DNA from: Podospora pseudocomata | Lineage: Eukaryota > Ascomycota > Sordariomycetes > Sordariales > Podosporaceae | DNA: 64,000 nucleotides | Reading direction: 5' to 3' | Assembly: GCF_035222375.1 (NCBI RefSeq) | Contig: NC_085889.1 | Coordinates: 4,340,001 to 4,404,000, forward strand | Shown here: piece by piece, positions 32,352 through 43,698 of the stretch | Layout: each line of letters begins with the position of its first letter | Position numbering within the stretch: position 1 is the first letter of the stretch | Program-made: the position numbers and the translations under genes | Notes under the pieces: model-generated | Seen by the model: only the letters and a program-made list of their open reading frames with translations | What the model was told of the DNA's origin: nothing | The model's database searches: none

Positions 32352-34922
32352 CATTGACGCCAAAACGTCGGCCCGGAAAACTACCGGAAGGTTTGCAAGC
32401 CCGTAAAGTGAGACAAGCCGTGATAATTCCAAGCCAAGACGAAACCTGGGGCCGTGAGATGACTGGAGCCGCCCGAGGGCCGTCTTGAGTTGTCTCATCT
32501 CATCAACCACCCTGAGCGGGCAGTGTGAATGACGTCTCCCTTGAGCGCGTGAAGCTGGAGGTGATTTCGCGATTGAGACAGGTCACATCAAGGTCAAATT
32601 ATCATTGTATTAAGTTTAGACTGTATTTATGCCTCCTTAAAGCTTGTCTCTATGCATCCATGTCTTAAAGGTCCGTGTTGATTGAATCGCCTGCTGCCAC
32701 CGTAAACTATGGACGAGCGGTGCTGGTGTGAGTGTTGGCCTGCAACGACGTATCTACCGTTGTGGGAAAGTAAGATTTGAGGTCACCGTGGTCACAGTAG
32801 AACTTCTTTTACAGGTTCCCAATCATACACGGTGTCCAGACTTAGTACGACGTCATACGATCCCGCCCGGCAGTCGGTCGAGCCCTATTTCCTCCCACTG
32901 AGGACCGTTTTTCTGAGCCTCACTCCCTGGTGTATAAGGGACACGACAGGTAGGGTCGCACCAACGAATATGTACTTGATCAAGTGGACAGGTGGTCAAG
33001 TGGCCGCCCTACTAAGTATTGGATGGCGAATCATTCTTGGGTACGTTGGACCACCGTTCAAATCCTGGGCATGTCGGTTATTGTAGATGCGAACTCGTCT
33101 TAAACCTGGATTCATCATCTTAACGGTTATTACACTGTAATTGAGCCCGAGCAGACAACAGGAAGCCCTGCATTCAGGACGGGCATCAAACACAGCCCAG
33201 GAATCCTTCGATCTTGCAGGGCCCTAGGGTTGGGAGATCATACTCGACGTAAAAAATCTTCAATATAGAATTTTGAGTAAGATGACCATAGGATCCAGGC
33301 CTGGAAGTTGTGTTCTGGCACCATATTGCCCACTGTAATGCTGAAGAAGAGGACCATGGCCTCATGATAGTAATGTATTGCTACGGGGGTTTCAGGCGTG
33401 TTGAGGGGTGTCAGGAGGCTACTCAGCATATCTTTCAGCCATCATCCGATTTGTTCCAAGTACTCTTGTGCTACCTATATAGTCACACCCGACAATTTTT
33501 TTGGCTCAGTCCGTATTGGTCTCACAAGGTGAGCAAAAGGTGAGCGCAGTGAGCATCACCCTGAGCTGAAGTGGGTCTAAGGACCATTCGGCTATACTTG
33601 CCGCAACCAAAACTGATCATGACTTCACTTCCGTTTTCTCTTTGCGCGTTCCAGTAGCCCGTTATCAACCCCACTAGAACCACCATTTGTATTAAAATTG
33701 CAACTTTGAACATAGACGAACTTGTTCAATTTTTTTAAAACAGAAGAAGACACTTATGAATTGCCATATTCCTACAATTCGAAAATCACGTAGTTATAGA
33801 CGGCGAGAATGTGTGTAGCAGACTACCTGTCCGTTGCCCGAGTTTCCATTTTGCCGTCCCATGTACTAGGGAACAGTAGGGGCACCTGGTAGATTAATTC
33901 AACAGGCATATACTAGCGTCAAGGGATGAGGGGCGTCAAACTTCAATGGCCATAGATCCATAGCATTATGCAAACGGAGCAGCGGTAAGGCACACAGCCC
34001 TAGGCCTACTTCCTTCAGGACCGCTGGCGAGCATATTGAGCTAAAAATGTAAGTAAGGGGAAAGGAGGAGGGGCTGAGAGACCCACTCAGAAGGCAGCAC
34101 TTGCATTCACATCACCAAGGATTCTATTCCTCTCGGTATTGCCGATAACCCTACAACTTCAGACTCTTCATGGAAGGAAAATGGAGCTATCGGGGTTTTA
34201 GTCGTATGATTCCTGCCGATGTGGGAACTGATTGCTTCTTGGCGCAGAGGCCGCGGACTATGAATATGTCAGCTGGTACAGAGCAGGCAGCAGACGTCGG
34301 TGAACGCGAGAGTGGCGAAGTCAGGAACGCTCAGGGGCAAGTCGGATGGGGAGAGGAGAAGCGGCAGCAGGTAGCATAGAGGTATGACTAGAACACGAAG
34401 TGGCTGGCTAATGCGCAGGGATACATGGGCTCCTGCTTGAAGGAACGCCGACTAGCGTCCGTAAAATGAAGGCGTCGGGCAGTCTTCACTCAGAGGCAGT
34501 CTTAGATGGGGACTATTTGCAAGTTAGACGTAGCTAAAGGAGATAACCCTCATACACGTTGCTATCCGCCAGGGTGGTTGTTGCCACCCTTATATATTTC
34601 ATTTTTCTCAATATCTGGGCTCTAGAGAAGGGCTTGTTGCTGTAGACCCGGTTCTACTGTAAACACCAGCGTCGGCAGAGCTTTGAAACTTTCGAGCGTT
34701 AGGCGCTCTGCTTATGTACTATGTAGATCTCAAGATCCGGAATCAATGAAATACAGCACGTATTTGTGGATTCTACAGTATTCTTCTGTGTGGTTTCCAG
34801 CACTTGCACCACCAGCAGCACTTGCGGTTGGAAACCGCAGCTCTCACAGCGAGCCAGAGTTTTCTGCCACAGCTGCCACAGTGAGCCACAGCTCTGTCAG
34901 AACTCTCAACAGATTGAAGCCA

Positions 34923-34975
34923 CGGCAGCCACAGCGTTCTCAACGGCCCAGGACCCGGCAGCCACAGCGTTCTCA
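34923..34975. repeat. 33-bp period tandem repeat
   Basis: CGGCAGCCACAGCGTTCTCA occurs twice exactly (34923 and 34956). Looser copies of the CCACAG theme lie just upstream. Confidence 0.65.
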
Positions 34976-35885
34976 CCAACTGGAATCAATCGAATACGAG
35001 GGACTCAACAGGGCTTATCAGCGATACAAGCCACTGTGGGCCACTGAACCGATGGAAGTTGTGGGGAGCGATAAGGAGGTCTTCTGTGCCCATAAAGGGC
35101 TTCCCTCGCGGTGTTTTTTGGAATTGACTTTTCATTCCTTCATTAAGTTCAAGTTCAAGCCAAACAGTCAGAGTTCAATAGACTGGTTCACCACACTCTT
35201 CCTGGGCGTAGATCCCTGTAGTTCAGTGTCTATGATTTTATTGACAGGGCATAGTTCCCTATACTTGCCTTCCTTAGGTGTCACCTCATACCGTAGCTAC
35301 CTCGCAGTTTAGGGACCCTAGAGTCTTCACGGTAATTGCTTCCACCTACCCGAGAGGGCCTAATCAACTGGCCTGCCGGCGTGTGTTCCCGTAAACATGC
35401 GGTCTCTCGGAACTGCAGCGTATTGGGCGCGAACAAAGTCTAGAAATTCTAAAGAGGCAACCACGTAGCGTCTCTTCAATGCCTGCGACAGCAACAAAGC
35501 AATGTGGCAACCTTAACAATATCTCGACTTACCCCCAAACTTCCGAGTTTCGACAACCCCAGAGTCGCCCAGCCGCCGAACAACTCAGCCCTGCCGAACG
35601 AGCCAGCTAAGTGGCCGAACAGGTCGATCAGGCAAATGAACGTGCATTACCACTTCGAGTGAGTAGTTAGGAAAGTAACAAACATTATAAGAATAACCTC
35701 GAATGTATTTAGAATAACAATTTGATGGAAGGTCGCCTGACGTGGCAATATCAGAGCTAATGTTAGGCATGTTTGTTCAGAAACAGATCCCGTCCTTGCT
35801 CCGAGCGATTTTTAGAAGTTTGACTTCCAGGCACGACTCGAAGCTCCTGAAAGATGAGGATAAGTGCAAATACATATAACGTATA

Positions 35886-37006
35886 TTATAAGCGAGTCGT
35901 ACATATAAGCGAGTCGTACAGTCTCCACCACGACGCGCCCTCCTTACACCTAACATCAATTTTTTCCACAACCCAATATGCCTCCTACTTCAAAGGAAGC
36001 CAGGATACTCTTAGCCCTTGAGGCTCTTCGAATCAATGAAAAATTAAGCCTCCGAGCTGCAGCTAAGCTCTACAACGTACCAGCTATGACTCTCTCTAAC
36101 CGACGCGCCGGCCGGCCTGCACGACGCGATATAACACCCAATTCGAAAAAGCTGACTCAATCGGAAGAGGAAGCTATTGTCCGATATATTATTGAGCTAT
36201 GTACGCGAGCTTTTCCACCAAGATTGCGTAGTGTAGATGATATGGCCAACCAACTGCTACGCGTACGCGACGCACCCCTGTTGGCAAGCTCTGGGCACAT
36301 AACTTCGTCAAACGCCAGCCACAGCTCCGTACGCGTTTTAAGCGTAGATACGACTACCAGAGGGCTAAGTGTGAGGATCCAAAGGTCATTGCCGAGTGGT
36401 TTGCGCTCGTACGGAACACTAAGGCTAAGTACGGTATTGTAGATGACGATATCTACAACTTCGACGAGACTGGGTTTATGATGGGTATTATCTTCGCGGG
36501 CATGGTAGTTACGACCTCGGACGGCCTTAGTAAGGCGAAACTAGCCCAGCCTGGTAACCGCGAATGGGCAACGGTAATCCAGGGAGTTAATGCCCTCGGT
36601 TGGGCCATCCTCCTTTTTATCATCTTGGCCGCGCAGTACCACCTTGCCAACGAGGCACTAAGCAAGCGCAGGAGAGCCAAAAACACGTGTGCGGCTTGGA
36701 GGATCACTTACTGTGCAGGATGCACACGATCTACTAGACCAGAAGGCCGTGGGTGGGGAGGCAGTGGAAGAAACGCAGCTGGATGGTAGTGGTGTAGGGG
36801 TGCTCGTACAAAGGTTCAATGCTGTGTTGTATGCGGCAAGCCTGGCCATAATGCACGTACTTGCCAGGAGGCTGTAGAATCGTCTGATTCGGCTGTTTCT
36901 GATGTAATTAGAGTTGATTTCTAGTGTTGTTATGTTGCAATTGAGGATAGTTGTTGTAGGGTGGTGGAGACTGTACGACTCGCTTATATGTACGACTCGC
37001 TTATAA
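35886..37006 (+). mobile_element. Fot1/pogo DNA transposon, internally deleted
   Basis: Terminal inverted repeats of about 48 bp begin TTATAAGCGAGTCGTACA, and each holds the 17-mer TATAAGCGAGTCGTACA twice. TA target duplications flank both ends (35884-35885 and 37007-37008). At 1121 bp it is far shorter than the roughly 1.9 kb of whole Fot1-type elements. The central catalytic part of the transposase is missing, so it can move only with help from a relative. The right end abuts a solo LTR. Confidence 0.9.
35978..36924 (+). pseudogene. pogo transposase remnant with CCHC knuckle
   Basis: The frame opens MPPTSKEARILLALEALRI with a Psq-type helix-turn-helix (LSLRAAAKLYNVPAMTLSNR) and continues into the CENPB-like DNA-binding part. 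One frameshift lies near 36275-36290. The first catalytic motif is present (DIYNFDETGFMMG) and reading continues to VIQGVNALGWAI. An internal deletion then removes the rest of the DDE domain, joining to LANEALSKRRRAK. The last 20-odd codons, in another frame, hold a CCHC knuckle (CVVCGKPGHNARTC) and stop at 36922. It is not active. Confidence 0.85.
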
Positions 37007-37009
37007 TAT

Positions 37010-37515
37010 TGTTACGTCCCAAGCGTAATACTCCTGTACAGGAACCACTGGGTGGTACCCGAGGTGCTGGGCACCTCAGCCAATCATTGGGCCAGGGATG
37101 GAAAGACCCATAAGCCCCCATACGACCAATCAGGAGGTGCTCAGTCTGATCAGTGGCCAAGACCACTGAGCACACTGAGCACATTGATCATGAAAGGTTG
37201 CTCAGTCTGCTCAGCCGCCAAGACCACTGAGCACACTGAGCAAGGTACAAAGATACTTCAGAAACATATGTAGATAGCTTCACATAAATAGGGGGGAGTG
37301 CCCAGCGCTCCCCATGTCGAGGAATCTGATTCCTCATGCAAGCAATCAAGTTCATTTGTCTACAATCTACTCTCAGTAGTTCTTTGTTAGAACAACCTGT
37401 TGTTGACAGTGAACCCGTGTCTGAGACGCTTGTCACAACCTTCGATCATCCTGTCATATTCACCTTCGGCGTACTGCCTTGCAGTCTGTATCCATTCCTG
37501 GTGCAGGTTGTAACA
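37010..37515. mobile_element. solo LTR of a retrotransposon
   Basis: A 506-bp unit begins TGTTACGTCC and ends GGTTGTAACA, with the TGTTAC...GTAACA termini typical of LTRs. It is flanked by a perfect 5-bp target duplication, AATAT (37005-37009 and 37516-37520). It contains a TATA-like CATAAATAGG near 37281 and two copies of a GCCAAGACCACTGAGCACAC block. No internal region remains, so it is the product of LTR-LTR recombination. Family (gypsy or copia) cannot be told from the LTR alone. The perfect duplication suggests moderate or young age. Confidence 0.85.
37137..37246. repeat. two direct repeats inside the solo LTR
   Basis: Two copies of a block containing GCCAAGACCACTGAGCACAC, preceded each time by GCTCAGTCTG, are spaced by about 60 bp. 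They may be promoter elements of the parent retroelement. Confidence 0.6.
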
Positions 37516-37526
37516 AATATACGTTA

Positions 37527-38659
37527 ACGTGGTTTATAAGCGAAAGCGCCACACTCCCTGCACCCACACTGCAAATACAAGAACAATTCCACCAAAACAG
37601 CTCAAAACAATTAAAATTACTTGGAATTATCTTCCTCAGACGTTTCTACAACTATCTGACATGTGCGCGCATTATGACCAGGCTCGCCGCAGTTGCCACA
37701 ACGTCGCGCACGCGTCTCGGTCCTCGGCTTCCGACCACTACCTACCTGCGTTTCCTCCATTATCTGCGCCTCAACATCTCTCTGACCCTGCAAATCCCGT
37801 GCATCTTGTACAGAGAGTGATCCTCCTTGCCGAACACGTTGCTTTTTGGCCCTTCGGCGCTTGCTTAGGGCTTCATTTGCTGCTCGGAGACTCTGGTTCT
37901 CTACCTTCAATAATGCTAACTGATGCATTATCCTGGACGTTCCTTTCGCAAGGACGTCAACTGCCTTTAAAATCTCAGTTGGAGAGCTATTCTGATGCTG
38001 TGCAATCCGAGACTTGATGATATTAGATTGTGAAGAGGCTTCAGTTGGGTTGTTTGGCGTTTTAGAGACCCATCATAAACCCCGTCTCATCAAAGTTGTA
38101 GATGTCCACCTCCAGAATACCATACTTCGCAATTGTGTTCCGTACAAGTGTAAACCAGCCGCCAATAACCTCTGGATCTTCGCTAGATTTGAAAGGATTT
38201 CCTCCTCGCTTGTCTGGTGTGGAAGATATGGCCAACCGATTGCTTACCGAACGCGATGCGGGACGCGTCGGCGCGCTCTGGGCGCACAACTTTGTTAAAC
38301 GGCAACCAGAACTCACTACGCGTTTTAATCGGAAGTACGACTACCAAAGGGCCCTATGGTCGATAATATATTGAATAATAACAGACTCTTCTAGAGTAGT
38401 CAGCTTCCGCGAGTTGGCTGAAATATCGCGTCGTGATGGCTGACCCTGCTTGCGGCGACCCAGCTTCCGATGATCGACAGAATAGATCTTTGCTGCAGCT
38501 CTTAAGCTTAGTTTCGGGTCATTCTTCATCGCTTCGAGGGCCAAGATTATGCTACTTTCATCGTTTTTTTGAGGCATGTTCAGTAGTAGAGAAGGAGGAT
38601 GAAGAAGGGAGATGTTACGTGTGGATCAATTGCGTGGCGCTTTCGCTTATAAACCACGT
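37527..38659 (-). mobile_element. second Fot1/pogo transposon, internally deleted
   Basis: Inverted repeats ACGTGGTTTATAAGCGAAAG and on (about 26 bp) lie at both ends with TA duplications (37525-37526 and 38660-38661). It is 1133 bp long and oriented opposite to its neighbour. The terminal repeats differ from those of the first element apart from the shared TTATAAGCGA core, so the two are cousins and not copies. Like the first, it has lost the centre of the transposase. Confidence 0.9.
37617..38577 (-). pseudogene. second pogo transposase remnant
   Basis: The start MPQKNDESSIILALEAMKND and helix-turn-helix (LSLRAAAKIYSVDHRKLGRR) are intact up to about 38341, where the frame breaks. A later segment keeps VDIYNFDETGFMMG. 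The remaining DDE core is deleted, and the C-terminal segment (LLKVENQSLRAANEALSKRR) ends with a well-preserved CCHC knuckle, CGNCGEPGHNARTC. Confidence 0.85.
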
Positions 38660-38949
38660 TATATTATTTACGGGGGATTAAAAATCAAAGTTTTTAGCAT
38701 GGCTGTCTAGCGCCATGACAAGTGATATATCCATGAGATGAAAAGAACCAACATGGCATAACAGTCGTGGGGTGCGTGTCCTGGTCTGTTTTAAGCTTAA
38801 CCAATCATTTTGTGCTTGTGGTCAACTTTTAGGCAGCCACTCCCGACCCCGCACTGCAGCCTACATTCGCAGGTCTTCCCACAAACAACACCAAGCAGAA
38901 ATCTTGTTCTTATTCTTGTCCACCACACCTCGCATAGACATATACAACC
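38660..38949. other. intergenic, promoter of the F-box-like gene
   Basis: Short spacer between the transposon and the next gene; CA-rich leader just before the ATG. Confidence 0.5.
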
Positions 38950-41265
38950 ATGGGTCGATACCATTGTCCGCTCTGCGGATGGCAAATATATGAGTCAAGG
39001 CCAATATCCTCATCATGGAATCACGAATTTCGCGGCCGTAAGTCACCCAACTGCGCGTACCTCATGAGGCCCCCCCCCTAATAAACTCGTTCCAAAGTCT
39101 GCCGCTGCTCAGTCAGCAACCGAACTAACCTCACAGGTGTTGGAAAACAGAACCGTGTTGCCTCTCGTTCCTTCGTCGCCCCACTAAACCCAGCTGGGCG
39201 ATACGACGACCCTGGCTACAGGATTTCAGACCAAGACGCGGTTGGAACCCATTTTTGTGAAATCAACAACAAATTCGGATTCCCTGTACACAATATCTGT
39301 TGGAAGCTACTCGAGGAGGCCATCTACCCCAGCCCGGTGCCAATTGAAAGGTTGTTCGGTGTCTTGAAGTCTTTCGTATGGCCGTCGTTGTGCGTCGATG
39401 GGCGGCTTGATTGGCGCTGGAGAGAAATCTCGCAGTTAGCAGAGTGTTCATCGAAAGACTCATTCCCTTGGGATATCACCGCCAACGCGAGCACCGCTGA
39501 TGTGCCGCCATTCACATCGGATCCTTATTTCGTCGACCTCCACGAGATACTGGGTGAGCGATACGGAGTCTACGATGTTCCTCTTGCCCCCGATAACCTG
39601 TTATCCGGCCTAGTGTCAGGAAACGATCCCTTCCTCTCCCTCCCGGAGGAGCTTTGCTCTGTTATTGCCTGCTATTTACCACTCCGTGACGCCCTCCATG
39701 TCCGTTTGGCATCGCGATCCTTTTGGCATCTTTTTGATCGTCAACAGTTTTGGCGTTCTCAATTTATGGGTCAAAATTCTGACCTTTCATGCCTGTTTGA
39801 ACTTCATCGAGATCCATATCAAGGGGCCCGTGATTGGCGATTACTCTACCACCGGATTACCGACACCAGCAATGACTCGGATGAGGATGTCTGGAGCGGC
39901 CTTCGCAACAGAGGGCAAGCCTGGCAGAAGATATTGACTATTGTAGACATCCTGGGACTTTGTCCAACTCCAAACGCCGCGTTTACGAAGAGGGGTCATT
40001 TGGCACACTTGAAGCCCCGGCCAGACTGTATTCTACGAGTCGGGGGGAGTGCCGCAGAGTCCCTAGTCGGCACGGTGGGTCCGCTGCAAGTGGGATGTTT
40101 CCGAAAATCCGTACAATCTCTTGCTATCCCCAACGAGACAGTCCGAATATCTGCGTCAACCATAGATGTGGGATCCTTTACGTACATCTCCGGCTTGACC
40201 ATTGTGTCGAGTTCGCAGACAGAAAGCGCTGGTCACCTGGGTCCCAAGGAAAGGGAGCGATCCGTAACCCTAAACGCTGCTGATCTACGGGGCCTCAACG
40301 TTGCGGTTGGTTTGAGAGGTATCCACGCTTTGCAGTTTGCGGATTCGGCAGGACTGACCCCTTGGCTGGGCGATCCTCATGATGCTGCAAAAACGACGAG
40401 GCTTGGGAGTGTATCAAATATTTCATCACTGGAAGTCTGGTCCGATGTACGTGAAAGGTTCTGATAAAAGAAGCGTGAAGCTAACAAGGCGTTGTAGGCA
40501 TTCAGAATCGTCGAGATTGGTATCATGAAGAAGCAAAGTTCCGAGCTCAGCGACACAGAAAATATCTCAGACTTGAGAATTCTCGGAATATGGTACCCCG
40601 ATATTCCCCCTTCTCAACTCAACCTGAATGAAGAGTGCTTCTTCTCTGCGAAAGCATTTGCGGAGGGATTCAGACCACTGTTCTGGACCCATTTCGGCGG
40701 CCCAGGTGGTGTGCATCTGAAAAGCCTACTGAGAATATATTGGAATCAGCCGGCCGAAACCATCACTTTTGCTTATGAAAACAAGGGGGTTCCATTGAGC
40801 TCTCAAAGCTTCGGTCGGGCACCAGAACCTGAATGGGACGACGACTCATCGTGTTTTGAGCCTGACACTCAATCGAGCACGTTTGTAATCGATGGACCTG
40901 GGGGAGAAAGAATTACCGCTGTCGAGATTTGCCAGAAGTACCGGAAGACTGGCAGAACATGGGAGTGTACAGAAGGAGTCCTAACTGGATTCAAGGTGAG
41001 TTAGCACGTCTGCAAACACCACACACCGTCTTGTTTGTGAAGCATAAGGGGCTAACATCACTTCAATCCCTAGGTTTTCACCAACCATGGACGATCCCAC
41101 CTGTTCCGGGGTGTTGTAGACGCCTATCCGGAGGACTGGAGAGTTGAGACGAAGCGACTTGAAGTGCCTCCAGGGAGTGTAGTTACAGGGCTATACGGGT
41201 TTTCTGTTCGGAATTTGGGATATGGACTTGCAGCACTGGGGATTATCACCGAGTTGGAGGCTTGA
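38950..41265 (+). CDS. F-box-like/DUF7600-type protein
   Basis: Four exons (38950-39037, 39137-40446, 40498-40995, 41074-41265) with exact phases give 695 aa. The N-terminus holds a CPLC pair (MGRYHCPLCGWQIYESRP), perhaps half of a zinc ribbon. A central F-box-like helix bundle reads LSLPEELCSVIACYLPLRDA with RLASRSFWHLFD. The C-terminal half (RNRGQAWQKILTIVDILGL, FTNHGRSHLFRGV) follows the pattern of fungal proteins annotated DUF7600. Such proteins are likely substrate receptors of SCF ubiquitin ligases. None of the cluster-specific promoter elements precede this gene, so it is probably not part of the metabolite cluster. Confidence 0.8.
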
Positions 41266-41427
41266 CTCCCAGCGCAATCGCTCAGAATTTCGGTCCAAGG
41301 CCATTCAGTTCACAAGCTTATTGGAGGTCCCCATTCGTTGAACAACAAATAAGCCAAAATAGATCCAAAGCAACACTAATCCCCATCTCACCAAAATTGT
41401 CCCCATCAGCAGTCCCGGCGCATTTCA

Positions 41428-43392
41428 TCAGCGCCCCAAAATCCGCGCCATAACCCGCGTCAGCTTCTCACCCCAGCCATCACCACCCCCAACATTATCA
41501 CATCTCCAAGCAACCACCCGATCAGGCCTCACCAAAACAGCACCCCTTTCCCCGACGCCCCTCTTCCTACCCCAGTCAAAAAACACATCTCGGTAGTCCT
41601 CCCTCCACCCAATACTGTGAACCACCACCTCAACCCCCAACAACCCCTTCACCATCCCGGCCGCCTCTACCCATCCCTTCTTGCCACCAATCCCAGTAAA
41701 GAGGGTAAACTTCCCCTTCCCAGCCAAATCATGCGTCGAAATCATCGGTTCCTTCGACCCCGCTGCTGGAGCTCTCAGCCAGGCGTGTGGAAGCCTCGAG
41801 CCGGGGTAGGTACTCTCGCGATAGTAAAGATCGGCGTGTTCGGGAGGTCCTGTGTTGGTCGGAGGGGGGCCAGTCTCATCATCGGGGTACAAAGCATCAG
41901 ACTGGTAGAGCTGGTTCATCTCTATCCCGAAACCGTGTCTTTCCACGTCCAACCCCTCGACCAAATTCTGGAATGCGAGACGTAGTTCCTCGCCTTGGGC
42001 TGTGTCATCACCCAGACGGGATAGGACCTGCAATTTGTCGGCTGTGTCCGGGTTGGGGACACCGAGAAGAGAAAACAGTTTGGCGTGCATACGACCTGTG
42101 TCGTTGGCGCGTTTGACGATTGCTTTACCGATAGGCTGTCGCTCCGCGGTGTAGGAATCCAAAAGGGAAAGGGAAGCAAGGGATTGGTGTACGAAACCGA
42201 TTTTCCACGCGAGGTTGTACGCGTCTTGGATGCTCGTGTTGGAGCCTAGGCCGTTGAAGGGGGGGTGGCGGTGGACGGCGTCGCCTAGGCAGAAGATGTT
42301 GTTTTTGCCGGGGGTGGTGTATCTTTCGGCGTAGGTCTCGTTGATTTTCCAGGTGGAGAGGCGTTTGAGGGTGACTTTGACGGAGGGGTCGCCGATGAGG
42401 TCGTGGACGTGGGAGAGGATTTCGGATGGGGTGGCGGTGATGGCGGTGATGTTTGGTTTGGCGAGCATGACGAAGACCCATTGGGTGAAGGGTTTGACGA
42501 AGCGGGCGATGGCGAGGGAGCAGAAGTCTGGTTGGGATTTGGTGGGGTGGAGGAGAATATGGATGAGGCCTGGGGAGTGGGGGGTGAGGAGGTGGTTGAG
42601 GTCTGCGTCGACAAAGACGTTGAGGGCGAGGCCGCCGCCGGGGGTGTCGTTGAAGGGGAGTTGTAGCTCGCGGGCTACCACGCTACGTGCCCCGTCGGCA
42701 CCACAGAGAAACTTGGAGATGACGGTGATTTTCTGGTTGGTTAGGACGTCTTGGATTACGGAGTGGACTTTGGAGGTTGTTTCGTCTTGATGGAATGAGA
42801 CAAATTGGCAGTCCCAGCGGAGGTGGAAGCCGTTTTGTGTTGCTACGCGGAGAAGGATGGGCTCTAGCACTGACTGAGGGAGATCAGCCTGTTCGCATGG
42901 ACTCGCCTTTTTGAACTCTCCCTATGGCAATCAGTACCCGTTCTGCAGGCGGTCAGTTGGGAGACGCACATATCTGTTCGGATCTGTCCCGCAGTTGTAC
43001 GTCCGGGAGAGTTCCTCTCCCCCCATGGTGGTGCAAATTCTCGAGTACATCAACAGTTCCTTGGGAGTTGCAAGTTGACGACATTCCTCCTCGAGTCCAA
43101 CATCGCGAAGGCATTCTGGACTCTGTTAGCTTAAGTTCGTGTATAGATGTCAAGCTTCATGTACATGCCAAAGGTTGCATTGTTTGTGTAGTGTGACCGG
43201 GGCGTCCTCACAGTCGACGACGCCTTGCTTATGATCAATCCCGTCACCCCTAAGTTTGCGCACTGTTAGCTTTCGCTGTCTGGTGTAATGCTTTCACGCG
43301 TTATGCTCACCGTAGTTGGTCAAGAAGCATGCAAGGCTTGCTCCTGCTGGGCCGGCGCCCACAATGAGAACATCGGTTTCAATCTGCACCAT
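41428..43392 (-). CDS. FAD-dependent monooxygenase (phenol hydroxylase family)
   Basis: Four exons on the minus strand (43311-43392, 43169-43249, 42970-43115, 41428-42921) give 600 aa. The second intron (43116-43168) has a GC donor, GCATGT, the only choice I found that keeps the frame (NNATFECLRDVGL). FAD motifs are clear: DVLIVGAGPAGAS (dinucleotide binding), GADGARSVVARELQ (DG motif) and FCLGDAVHRHPPFNGLGSN (GD motif). The C-terminal region matches the thioredoxin-like domain of phenol 2-monooxygenase types. It should hydroxylate an aromatic ring using NADPH and oxygen. It shares a 306-bp promoter, containing the cluster element, with the divergent O-methyltransferase. Confidence 0.9.
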
Positions 43393-43590
43393 GATGGATG
43401 GTCGACGCCTAGGTCATGTACCACTGGTACCCTCTGGAATGGACGATGAAGCACCCTGTTGTTACCAAACGCGATTACTTGCAAATGATCTCACCAACTA
43501 TTTCAGACGCATTTCATCACCGTCTCCGCACGCTGTGTTTCAACCCCGCAGTGGTGTTTTCAACGTCTCACTCGGGGTCTACAAATCCAC

Positions 43591-43601
43591 AACTCGGGTC
43601 C
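43591..43601 (+). promoter_or_regulatory. cluster element AACTCGGGTCC
   Basis: Exact copy in the divergent promoter of the FAD monooxygenase and first O-methyltransferase; a looser ACTCGGGGTCT lies at 43570. Confidence 0.7.
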
Positions 43602-43698
43602 ATCACCACTGTAAGTGATAAACATCACTCTCACAGAGCCTCGCTAGAATGAATGAGACGACTACACCATACTGACCTCCTTATCATCAGCGCCCACC

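Larger units (their letters stand above)
31693..35885. other. long gene-poor stretch
   Basis: About 4.2 kb without a supportable gene. I see a TAGGTA microsatellite at 32321-32351, a tRNA-like but unpaired stretch near 33.0 kb, and a 33-bp tandem repeat inside an open frame at 34683-35312. That frame (MKLSSVRRSAYVLCRSQ...) has no recognisable domain. The region probably consists of old, unidentifiable repeats next to the transposon nest. Confidence 0.5.

Noticed and set aside
32985-33080. tRNA-like sequence with GTTCAAATCC and an A-box-like TGGTCAAGTGG
   Set aside because: The T-arm bases do not pair and no acceptor stem could be drawn, so it is at most a decayed tRNA-like fragment.
34683-35312. 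209-codon plus-strand frame
   Set aside because: Built partly from a 33-bp tandem repeat; no transposon or protein motif could be recognised in it.
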